Of a DNA stretch of 54,192 nucleotides, positions 8,512 through 16,067 are shown one piece after another; positions within the stretch are counted from its first letter, which is position 1, and each line of letters starts with the position of its first letter. The stretch is from an uncultured Collinsella sp. GTDB lineage: Bacteria; Actinomycetota; Coriobacteriia; Coriobacteriales; Coriobacteriaceae. A model generated the notes under the pieces. That model saw only the letters and a program-made list of their open reading frames with translations, was not told the origin of the DNA and did not search any database. A program made the translations under genes and the position numbers. The stretch covers positions 1 through 54,192 of the forward strand of contig USAX01000002.1 of assembly GCA_900552705.1 (NCBI GenBank), given 5' to 3'.

Positions 8512-9516
8512 ATGGACATCAACGCACGCAACATAGCAACAACCGCCGCCGACGCGCCAACGACGCCGGCCGCTCCCGCGCCCGTCGTGGGGCGCTTCGC
8601 CCCGTCGCCCTCGGGCCGTATGCACCTGGGCAACGTGTTCAGCTGCCTGTGCGCATGGCTTTCGGCCCGCAGCCAGGGCGGCAGCATCGTGTTACGCATT
8701 GAGGACCTGGACGATCGCTGCAAGCGCCCGGAACTTGCCGCCCAATTGATTGACGACCTGGCCTGGCTGGGGCTGGAGTGGGACGAAGGCCCCTACTACC
8801 AGCACGACCGCCTAGACCTGTACGAGAGCGCCTTGCGCCGGCTGAAAGACGCCGGCCTCACCTATCCCTGCTTTTGCACACGCGCCGAGCTCCACGCCGC
8901 GAGTGCACCGCACGCGAGCGACGGCACGCCCATCTACCGTGGCGCCTGCCGAAGTCTTTCGGCCGAGGAGGTGGCCCGCCGCAGCGCCCTGCGCGCCCCG
9001 GCCACACGTCTGCGCGTGCCCACCGTCGACGACCTCGCAGACGACGTGATCGAATTTGTGGATCGCACGTACGGCGCCCAATGCGAAGCACTCGCCACCG
9101 AGTGCGGCGACTTTTTGGTGCGCCGCAGCGACGGCGTTTTTGCCTATCAGCTAGCCGTGGTGGTCGACGACGCTGCCATGGGCGTCACCGAGGTCGTGCG
9201 CGGATGCGACCTGCTGGGGTCCACACCGCGCCAGATCTATCTGCAGCACCTGTTGGGACTGCCCACGCCGCACTACGCACATATTCCGCTGCTCATGGCA
9301 CCGGACGGCCGCCGCCTTTCCAAACGAGACCGCGATCTGGACCTGGGCGAACTCCGCGCCCGCTTTGGCACGCCCGAAGCGCTGCTGGGCTGGCTCGCCG
9401 GGCAAACGGGCATCGCGCCGGACACCACGCCGCGCTCTGCCGAGCGGCTGGTCGAGCACTTTAGCTGGGATGTTATCCGCGCGCACCGAGAGAACATCGC
9501 TGTAACGGCCGAGTAG
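8512..9516 (+). CDS. gluQ: Glutamyl-Q tRNA(Asp) synthetase
   Basis: A 334-residue paralogue of the catalytic half of glutamyl-tRNA synthetase. It activates glutamate and attaches it to the queuosine base at the wobble position of tRNA(Asp). It has the class I HIGH-type motif in FAPSPSGRMHLGN, the RIEDLD strand, zinc-type cysteines in CFCTRAE and YRGACR, and the KMSKS-type loop RRLSKRDRD. The anticodon-binding domain of GltX is missing, as expected for GluQ. The frame is open upstream to about 8398, but ATG 8512 follows a -10 box directly and places the catalytic core near the N-terminus. It converges with the phosphoesterase genes. Queuosine synthesis genes are not in the window. Confidence 0.9.
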   Translation: MDINARNIATTAADAPTTPAAPAPVVGRFAPSPSGRMHLGNVFSCLCAWLSARSQGGSIVLRIEDLDDRCKRPELAAQLIDDLAWLGLEWDEGPYYQHDRLDLYESALRRLKDAGLTYPCFCTRAELHAASAPHASDGTPIYRGACRSLSAEEVARRSALRAPATRLRVPTVDDLADDVIEFVDRTYGAQCEALATECGDFLVRRSDGVFAYQLAVVVDDAAMGVTEVVRGCDLLGSTPRQIYLQHLLGLPTPHYAHIPLLMAPDGRRLSKRDRDLDLGELRARFGTPEALLGWLAGQTGIAPDTTPRSAERLVEHFSWDVIRAHRENIAVTAE

Positions 9517-9533
9517 CCAAATACGCCCCACCC

Positions 9534-10259
9534 CTACGCAACATCCCAAGGCTGGAGTTCGTCGCCCAGGCGAACGATGCAGTCGTAGAGCACGGTATGG
9601 CGCTCGGTCGGGTTGGCATCCCGATGAAAATGCCCGTAGTACCAGCGCTTGTAGTCCAAGCGGTCTTCCAACTCGTCAAAAAATGCCGTAAGTCGATCGA
9701 CGGCGGGGCAATTCCAGCCGGGCGCCGGATAGAGCGTGGGCGAAAGCATGCGCGTAGAGCAGGTGTGGGTGACCACGTAGTCGACCTTCCAGCCCACGCT
9801 GTCGAGCTTCGTCCGTGCCTCCTCAAAGTTGCGCTCGTCCGGCAACTCCTGCGGCCACCAGCTGGAATACGGAATGCGGTATTCCTTGTCCACGCTCGTG
9901 GCGCCGCCCATGGTAAAGACCGTTGAGCCGTCGAGTTCAAAAACCTCGCCGCGCGTCAGGCGCCGTATGGGCGAGGTGTCCGACAGGCGCTGTGTCAGTC
10001 CGCCGTGCCACAACTCCATGGGTCGCTCCGCCCAGTGGTCGAAACGTTCGTGGTTGCCGTCGACGAACAGCACGGTATAGGGGCGCGACTCCAGCCAAGC
10101 GATGTCGGCGCACTCCTCGGCAGAGAAATCCCACGGAAGGCCAAAGTCGCCGGCAATGATGAGATAGTCGTCGCTCGTCAGGCTTTCCCCAAGATCCCAA
10201 TCGCGCAGCTTTTGCATGTCAGCGCCGCCATGGACGTCGCCCGTCACATAGACCGTCAT
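9534..10259 (-). CDS. Metallophosphoesterase (third of three)
   Basis: A 241-residue calcineurin-like phosphoesterase. Metal-binding motifs are in order: YVTGDVHG (residues 4-11), AGDFG (about 36-40), DGNHE (about 66-70), THTCS and YGHFH near residue 200. It is clearly a paralogue of the gene at 10904-11659, sharing the GDVHG start, the FVDGNHE block and a TMGGA block. Its ATG overlaps the stop of the preceding gene (ATGA), so the two are translationally coupled. The substrate is unknown; the family includes protein phosphatases and nucleotide phosphodiesterases. Confidence 0.88.
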   Translation of the reverse strand: MTVYVTGDVHGGADMQKLRDWDLGESLTSDDYLIIAGDFGLPWDFSAEECADIAWLESRPYTVLFVDGNHERFDHWAERPMELWHGGLTQRLSDTSPIRRLTRGEVFELDGSTVFTMGGATSVDKEYRIPYSSWWPQELPDERNFEEARTKLDSVGWKVDYVVTHTCSTRMLSPTLYPAPGWNCPAVDRLTAFFDELEDRLDYKRWYYGHFHRDANPTERHTVLYDCIVRLGDELQPWDVA

Positions 10260-10894
10260 CGGATCACCACTTCCCTCTTATAGGTTTCGAGATCGCGCTC
10301 GACCTGCTCGTCGCCCGTGGCGTTGACCCACCACGGCCACTTAACGCAACACACCGGCTCGTCTACCTGTGCAAACCACGACCTGAGCTCCTCCAGGCTC
10401 ACCGGGGCGTAGCCGTTGGCGTCCACGCCCACGTCGTAGCGCAGCAGCCCCTGCCGAAGGTTGAACTTGTTATACGCGTCGCCACAGCTGTGGATATGCC
10501 CGTGCAAATGCCAGCCGCCGTGCGACATACCCTGCCAGTCGACCATGGGATAGTGGCTCAGCACGATTTTCTGACGGTCGATCTTGAGCACGCAAATGGG
10601 CGGCTCGACGATAAAAGCATCCGCCACCGCAGGCTGCGTCCAGTCTTTATCGTGGTTGCCGGGCAGCAGATGGATGCGCTTGCATGCAATGCTTTTGCGC
10701 AGCTCGTAGGCATCTTGGACCGTCATCTTAAAGCTGAAGTCACCCAAAATGTAAAGCTCGTCATCCGCAGCGACCTTGCTATTAATGCTAGCGACCATGG
10801 CGTCGTTCATCTGCCCAACAGTCGACCAAGGCCTGTCGGCGAGCCGCAGCATGTTCTCGTGCCCAAAGTGGGTATCGCTGGTAAACCAGATCAT
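10256..10894 (-). CDS. Metallophosphoesterase (second of three)
   Basis: A 212-residue phosphoesterase of a different subgroup from its two neighbours. Motifs: WFTSDTHFGH (residues 3-12), LGDFSF (about 50), LPGNHD (about 77), SHYPM and LHGHIHS. The DTHFGH start and GNHDKDW loop recall the YfcE/Icc-like or phage-encoded metallophosphatases. It lies between its two paralogues, nine bases after the first and overlapping the third. The substrate is unknown. Confidence 0.88.
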   Translation of the reverse strand: MIWFTSDTHFGHENMLRLADRPWSTVGQMNDAMVASINSKVAADDELYILGDFSFKMTVQDAYELRKSIACKRIHLLPGNHDKDWTQPAVADAFIVEPPICVLKIDRQKIVLSHYPMVDWQGMSHGGWHLHGHIHSCGDAYNKFNLRQGLLRYDVGVDANGYAPVSLEELRSWFAQVDEPVCCVKWPWWVNATGDEQVERDLETYKREVVIR

Positions 10895-10903
10895 GGGGAC
10901 CTC

Positions 10904-11659
10904 CTAACGCTCTTGCTCAAAATAGTCACTCGCCGTCTCATCCTGCCCATCGGCACATCGCGCTTCGATCGGCACGATATCTTGGTAGATAAGGCGATGC
11001 TTGTCATCGCGCCATTCATCGTCATGGTAATGGCCAAAGAACCAGGTGCGGTAGTCGAGCCGCCCGTCGAGCTCGCCCAAAAAGGCCTGCAGCGAATCGT
11101 CGTAGAACTCGCGATTGCACTCCATGCACAGCTCGTCAGCCAAATCGACCGGCGCCTCGTGCGTCACAACATAGTCGACCTTCCAGCCCGCGCGATCGAG
11201 CGAGGCGCGACAGTGTTTGGTCTCGCGCTCACTCGGCATCTCCTCGGGCCACCACGTCTTTCCCTCCTGACGCCACTGTTTGTCATGGCTCGCGGCGCCA
11301 CCCATGGCGAGCACCGTGGTCCCCGTGATGTCGAACACCTCGCCGCGCATCAGGTGCAGCACGTGCGGGCGAACCTCGTGAACGAGGCCCCCGTTCCACT
11401 CACGCATTGGCAGCCCCGCCAGCAGATGATGGTTCTCGTGATTGCCGTCGACAAAACACGTGGTCCAGGGCTTGGACTCAAACCAGTCGAGCCAGTATTT
11501 GTCGGTGTTCGAGCCGCTCCATATAAAGCCAAAGTCGCCGGCAACGATGACAACGTCATCGCGCGTCAGCGTTCGACCCAATGGCCAAACGCGCGACGAG
11601 AAGCGACTCGCCCCATACTCGGCAACACCGTGAACGTCTCCGGTAACGAAAATAGACAT
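10904..11659 (-). CDS. Metallophosphoesterase (first of three)
   Basis: A 251-residue phosphoesterase that opens a three-gene operon. Motifs: IFVTGDVHG (residues 3-11), VIVAGDFGF (about 37-45), FVDGNHE (about 70), VTHEAPV and FGHYHDD. ATG 11659 is preferred over an upstream TTG because GGAGG sits nine bases before it. Relative to its paralogue at 9534-10259 it carries a small insertion with CMECNREF. Three such genes in a row suggest a shared pathway or local duplication. Confidence 0.88.
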   Translation of the reverse strand: MSIFVTGDVHGVAEYGASRFSSRVWPLGRTLTRDDVVIVAGDFGFIWSGSNTDKYWLDWFESKPWTTCFVDGNHENHHLLAGLPMREWNGGLVHEVRPHVLHLMRGEVFDITGTTVLAMGGAASHDKQWRQEGKTWWPEEMPSERETKHCRASLDRAGWKVDYVVTHEAPVDLADELCMECNREFYDDSLQAFLGELDGRLDYRTWFFGHYHDDEWRDDKHRLIYQDIVPIEARCADGQDETASDYFEQER

Positions 11660-11787
11660 CAAACAACACCTCCGTGCTGTGCGACTCTGGACAAATCAAT
11701 GGAAGAAATTGCAGGCCGGGCCGGCATCTGTATCCCTTAGGGCTTACCCTTCGTTCTTCCATCCAAACGGATCAAACACCCAAAAAA

Positions 11788-12153
11788 CTAGATCGAGCAC
11801 ACTGTTGGCGGGCAGCATGTTGGGCAGGGCGTCTTGCCTCGCTTGAGTGCGGTTGCCAATGGCACGCTCGTTTTAATGGCGTTTCGGGACAAGTTTTTGC
11901 ATCCCGCAGAACGGTGGTAAATCTTGCCGTTCTTGGTGACGGTTACCTTGATTTTTGAGGTATCCACACTGCGGGGCTCGATGGGCGCGGTCGCTTCTCG
12001 ATGAGCCGACGCTGTTTTCCAAGGCTTGCCTCTCGAAAAATCAGAATCGCGGAATCGATTGATATAGCTGTCGAAACACCCATCGAACAGCAATCCCGTT
12101 GCCAGGCCCGCCATGAAGCCGCAGGCAATCGCGGCCTCTCCTCTAATTTGCAT
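11788..12153 (-). CDS. Small exported protein with Ada-like cysteine motif
   Basis: A 121-residue protein with a weakly hydrophobic N-terminus (ACGFMAGLATGLLFDG) that may be a signal anchor, then a polar linker. The C-terminal 50 residues read VTKNGKIYHRSAGCKNL followed by GKTPCPTC. The pattern of Tyr-His, one Cys, and a later CPxC is seen at the C-terminus of many secreted Gram-positive proteins and resembles an Ada-type zinc-binding unit. AAGGAGG lies six bases before the ATG. The function is unknown. It lies upstream of the phosphoesterases, 128 bp away. Confidence 0.75.
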   Translation of the reverse strand: MQIRGEAAIACGFMAGLATGLLFDGCFDSYINRFRDSDFSRGKPWKTASAHREATAPIEPRSVDTSKIKVTVTKNGKIYHRSAGCKNLSRNAIKTSVPLATALKRGKTPCPTCCPPTVCSI

Positions 12154-12177
12154 ATGTCCCTCCTTAATCGCTCTTGA

Positions 12178-12230
12178 AGAAAAAGGCGGCGTGCACCGCG
12201 AGGGACCTTCTCGCCCTTGCGGTGCACGCC
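12178..12230 (-). terminator. Rho-independent terminator of the surface protein gene
   Basis: A perfect 12-bp stem, GGCGTGCACCGC (12188-12199) with GCGGTGCACGCC (12219-12230), extended by GAGGG/CCCTT. On the minus strand it is followed by CCTTTTTCTTC. It lies directly after the stop codon of the large surface protein. Confidence 0.85.
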
Positions 12231-12256
12231 GAAAATGGTCCGCTTTCCTTCTGTCC

Positions 12257-15200
12257 CTAACGGGTCAGCTGGCGGCGCTTATCGGACAGGAAGACACCGG
12301 CGGCTACCAGGACCGTGCCACCGATAACGAAGGTCTCTCCCAGCAGGTCGGACGCATCGCCCGTAGCAGGCATCGCCGTCTGCTGAGTCGCGGCCTCGGT
12401 CTTTGCCACCGCATGTTTGGCCTGGTACGTCACTTGTGTGGCGGGCTGGGCCTGCTCGCCATTCCCGCGTTCGGCGGCCTCTTGGCGAGCAATCTCGGCG
12501 TTGAGCTCGACAATAGCCTGGTCGAGCTCGGCCTTGGCGGCAGTGTAGTTTGCAAGCGCCTCCAAGTATGCCGGCGCCACAGCATCCGCCGCAGCCACGG
12601 CGGCATCGAGCTCGGCCTTGGCGGCTGCGACGTGCTCGGCAGCATCGTGAGCCGCAGCGATTTTGGCATTGAGCGCCTCGTCTGCATCGTCAGCGCTGCC
12701 GTTGACGATGGCTTCGGCAAGATCAATCCTGCGCAGGCGGGCGACCGCGGCGGCAGAGGCGTAGCGGGCGGCAGCCGCATCCGTCACGGCATTGTCAGCC
12801 TCCACCACGTCGTACTCGGCATCGCTCACGGCCACCTCTGCAGCATCGAGCGCGGCATCGGCAGCGGCTTTGTCCTCAGTAGCCTGAGCAAGTGCTGCGG
12901 CGGCATTCTTAAGTTGGGCGGCACGGGCGGCAGCCGCATCAGACTTTGTCTGAGCCGTTGCCACGGCGGCACCGGCATCGCTCGCAACTTGCTGGGCCAT
13001 ATCGAGCTCCGCCTGAGCGTCAGCAGCATCGATATCTGCCTGATTGGCATCGCCTTGGGCAACAGCGAGCTCAGCCTCCGCTTCGCGCTGATTGGCACGG
13101 GCGTCTTCGAGCACAGACGATGCCGCATCAAACGCACGCTGAGCAGTGACGATATCGGCTGAGTACGCCGCCAGCTCATCCTGAGCCGCGGCAAGTGCAT
13201 CCTGCTTGTCGCCAACGCCGGCACGAGCGGCGTCCAGCGCGCGCTTGGCAGCAGCCACCTTGCCCTTGGCAATGTCGAGCTCGCCAGACTTGGCGGCCAC
13301 GGCGTCCTGCGCTGCCGCAACAGCGTCGTTGGCAGCGCTCAAATCGGCGCGAGCATCGCTGACGGCACGCGCGGCGGCGTCAGCTGCAGCCTGCTTTTGC
13401 GCCACGGCGGCCTGGGCTTCCGAGACCTTGGTGGCCGCGGCATCGATGTTGGCGGCAGCGCGCTCAACCTGGGCTTGCTTTGCCGCAGCGGTTTGCGATG
13501 CTGCGTCCACCTTGTTGCCGGCATCGTTGGCAACGCCCTGCGCCGCAGTAAGCTCCTTGCGCGCCGCATCCACGCCTTGCTCGGGATTTGCCAAAGAGTC
13601 GCACCACGCGTTCAACGCAACCTCATACTCAGCAACCGTCATCGGATTGACGTTGTACGGCTCGTACCATCGACCAGAATATACGAATGTCTGCGCCTGC
13701 GTGCTCCGACCGTACAGCGTCCCACGCGTGCAAACGCCCATGCCCGTCACGGTGTAGCTGGGATCGATTACGTTGATGTAATGGCCGACCGAATCACCAT
13801 GCTTCGCGGCGTAGGTATCAATCTCGGAACTATGCGCCGTATAAAAATCGTAAGCGGCCTTTCCCGTAAGGCCCGTCGCGCCCAGCGAGGCGGCAGCAGC
13901 GTCAAAGACGGCCTTCTCCTGATCGACCCACTGCTTAAACGGATTGCTTCCGTAGTTCCACGCCACATTCTCGCCCACGTTAAACTGCTGAGCGTGCGCG
14001 ACCTTCGTATCGGAGAAGTTCGCATCGGCAATGGCGGTCGCCATCATGGCATACGTCACCTTGAGCTCACCCAGGCCAACGCTCGCGCGATACTCGTTGC
14101 ACGCCTTGAGCCACACGACCGCCTGCTTCATGTTGGCCAGGCTCGTCGCATCGGCCTCCTCGCCCACCTTGTTGTAGCTAGCGAGTTTGCAGTTGAGGAT
14201 GATATTTGCCGCGTCGTTGGCGCCCACGCTCTTAAAGAACGCGATAGCACCCTGGCGGTAGTTCTCCGCCGATGCATTCGCCGTTGCCTGAGCGGCATCG
14301 AGCTTGGCCTGGGCCTGAGCCACAGCCTGGTCGGCCTGCTGCTTTTGAGCCGTCGCCTGATCGAGCGCCTTGTCGGCAGCGTCTTTCTCGTCCTTGGCCG
14401 CCGAAAGCTTGGCCTGGGCATCGGCCAGCTCCGTGAGCGCACTGGCATGATCGGTCTTGGCCTGGTCAAGAGCGGCGTCGGCAGCGGTCTTGGCAGCAGC
14501 GGCGGCATCCAGCTTTGACTGGGCATCGGCAGCGGCCTGCTGCTGATCGGCAACTGCCTGCTGAGCAGTCTGAACCTCGCCCTCGGCGGCGGCAACGTCC
14601 TGCTCAGCGGCAGCAAGCTCGCTCTCGCACTTCGACTGCGCGGCCTTGGCGGCCGTCAGCGCTTCGGACGCAGCAGCCACCTTTGCCTTGGCGGCCTCGT
14701 ACTCCGGGCCCGCGGCGCCCTGCTCGGCTCGATCCAGATCGGCCTTGGCCGCGTCATAGCTCGTCTGCGCGGCATCCACGTCCGCATCTGCCGCGGCCTT
14801 TGCCTGCTGAGCTGCCGAAAGCTTGCCCTGCGCGTCCTGCTGCTTGGCAGCGGCGGCAGTGGCAGCGTCTTGAGCATCCGAGAGCTTGGCCTGCGCATCA
14901 ACGACCTGCTGCTTCGCCTGTTCCAGGTCACTCGCAGCCTGCCCTGCGGCAGCCTGGGCGGCAGCTACAGCCTCGGGCGTAGCATCGGATGCAGCAGCCT
15001 GTGCGGCCTCAAGCGCAGACTGGGCATCACGGGATGCCCTCTGGGCAGCAGTCAGGGCTTCATCCTTGTCCGCCAGCTCCTTCTTGGCAGCATCGAGCGC
15101 AGCCTGAGCGTCCTCAAACGCCTTGACATCCTGATCGGCCTTGTCCTGCGCAGCGCCCAGCTGCTTTTCCAGCTCGGCCGAAGCAGCGGAGGCCGCGCTA

Positions 15201-15601
15201 TCGCTCGCACCGCGGGCCGCGTCATAGGCGCCCCGCGCCTGCTGCTGGTTGACGGCGGCAGCATCGTAGGGAGCGGCAGCCGCTTCCAGATCGGCCTTGG
15301 CGGTAGCAGCTTTAGCGCGCGCCGCATCAACTGCAGCCTGCAGGTCGGCGACCTTTTGCGCTGCAGACACGGCACCCGCGCCAGTACCGGCGGCCGCAGT
15401 ACTCGTCAGCGGCGACATCACCGCAGCCGTTGCACCCGTGGCGCCAACGCCATCCGCATCCTGTGCCACCGCGACCAGGGGCGACAGCATCGAGCCGCCC
15501 GTCATGGCAATCGTCGCCGCAGCAACCGTCACCACGCGTCCAGCCGCCTTGGCCTTACCCAAAGCCTTGCCGTCCATGTCCTTGTTCATATTCTTGCTCA
15601 T
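12257..15601 (-). CDS. Sortase-anchored coiled-coil surface protein with CAP domain
   Basis: A 1114-residue cell-wall protein. ATG 15601 follows GGGAAGGAA and begins a signal peptide (basic KAKAAGR, then VVTVAAATIAMTGG). Residues about 60-440 and 675-1050 are very Ala-rich heptad-like repeats (Ala, Gln, Lys, Asp, Glu), predicted coiled coils. Between them, about 450-670, lies a CAP/SCP-type domain with NEYRASVGL, HAQQFNVGENVAWNYG and GHYINVI, which keeps several CAP-family positions. The C-terminus has the LPXTG-like sorting signal MPATG (about 1077), a hydrophobic segment and a basic tail KRRQLTR. It is probably displayed on the wall as a rod; adhesion is plausible but not shown. Its own terminator follows. 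Confidence 0.88.
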   Translation of the reverse strand: MSKNMNKDMDGKALGKAKAAGRVVTVAAATIAMTGGSMLSPLVAVAQDADGVGATGATAAVMSPLTSTAAAGTGAGAVSAAQKVADLQAAVDAARAKAATAKADLEAAAAPYDAAAVNQQQARGAYDAARGASDSAASAASAELEKQLGAAQDKADQDVKAFEDAQAALDAAKKELADKDEALTAAQRASRDAQSALEAAQAAASDATPEAVAAAQAAAGQAASDLEQAKQQVVDAQAKLSDAQDAATAAAAKQQDAQGKLSAAQQAKAAADADVDAAQTSYDAAKADLDRAEQGAAGPEYEAAKAKVAAASEALTAAKAAQSKCESELAAAEQDVAAAEGEVQTAQQAVADQQQAAADAQSKLDAAAAAKTAADAALDQAKTDHASALTELADAQAKLSAAKDEKDAADKALDQATAQKQQADQAVAQAQAKLDAAQATANASAENYRQGAIAFFKSVGANDAANIILNCKLASYNKVGEEADATSLANMKQAVVWLKACNEYRASVGLGELKVTYAMMATAIADANFSDTKVAHAQQFNVGENVAWNYGSNPFKQWVDQEKAVFDAAAASLGATGLTGKAAYDFYTAHSSEIDTYAAKHGDSVGHYINVIDPSYTVTGMGVCTRGTLYGRSTQAQTFVYSGRWYEPYNVNPMTVAEYEVALNAWCDSLANPEQGVDAARKELTAAQGVANDAGNKVDAASQTAAAKQAQVERAAANIDAAATKVSEAQAAVAQKQAAADAAARAVSDARADLSAANDAVAAAQDAVAAKSGELDIAKGKVAAAKRALDAARAGVGDKQDALAAAQDELAAYSADIVTAQRAFDAASSVLEDARANQREAEAELAVAQGDANQADIDAADAQAELDMAQQVASDAGAAVATAQTKSDAAAARAAQLKNAAAALAQATEDKAAADAALDAAEVAVSDAEYDVVEADNAVTDAAAARYASAAAVARLRRIDLAEAIVNGSADDADEALNAKIAAAHDAAEHVAAAKAELDAAVAAADAVAPAYLEALANYTAAKAELDQAIVELNAEIARQEAAERGNGEQAQPATQVTYQAKHAVAKTEAATQQTAMPATGDASDLLGETFVIGGTVLVAAGVFLSDKRRQLTR

Positions 15602-15687
15602 TGTCGATTCCTTCCCACGGTGAGCCGTTGTTTGACACAGATAGTCGATCCAACTTGCCCCATTAAAAAGAGGTGATAACGGGGTAA

Positions 15688-15918
15688 TTAAATTGAGCGA
15701 TTTGAATCGCGGCGAACCTGGCATTCGCAAAAGCCAAACTCATAGTTCCGCTCGCGCTCAATCTCATCCAAATACTCGAGATCTTCGCCACTTGGCGCCT
15801 CTTCACCTAGGCATACAGGCCAGTTCTCTGTGCGAGAACGGTCAGTACGGCCATAAATGGTCTCGAGATTAATGAAATCGATATTGCCGTTGTTAAAGGA
15901 GAAATTGCTGGTGCTCAT
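15688..15918 (-). CDS. Possible small acidic protein
   Basis: A 76-residue frame starting MSTSNFSFNN with GGGA seven bases upstream. An alternative start at 15978 would give 96 residues and begins close behind a well-formed promoter, but lacks a ribosome binding site. The protein is rich in Asn, Asp and Glu, has three cysteines and no recognisable motif. The promoter, low local G+C and intact frame argue it is real. I do not recognise a family. Confidence 0.5.
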   Translation of the reverse strand: MSTSNFSFNNGNIDFINLETIYGRTDRSRTENWPVCLGEEAPSGEDLEYLDEIERERNYEFGFCECQVRRDSNRSI

Positions 15919-15996
15919 GCTCAAGTCCCGTCCACATAAACTCAAATTGCTGTGCTTGGCCTCTTTTAGAGACCCCATCTCATACGCTATGACTGT

Positions 15997-16025
15997 AGTA
16001 TATGCGCTCTGCTTGCATGTTGCAA
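15997..16025 (-). promoter_or_regulatory. Sigma-70-type promoter
   Basis: On the minus strand, TTGCAA (16025-16020) and TATACT (16002-15997) are separated by exactly 17 bases. Transcription would start about ten bases upstream of the ATG at 15978 and run into the small gene at 15918-15688, and perhaps on into the surface protein gene. Confidence 0.65.
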
Positions 16026-16067
16026 GAACATTTTTATTTTTCTAGCGCTTATAGCTAATCTGTTTCC

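Noticed and set aside
10490..11740. 416-codon plus-strand frame opposite two phosphoesterases
   Set aside because: Antisense to two genes with intact metal-binding motifs.
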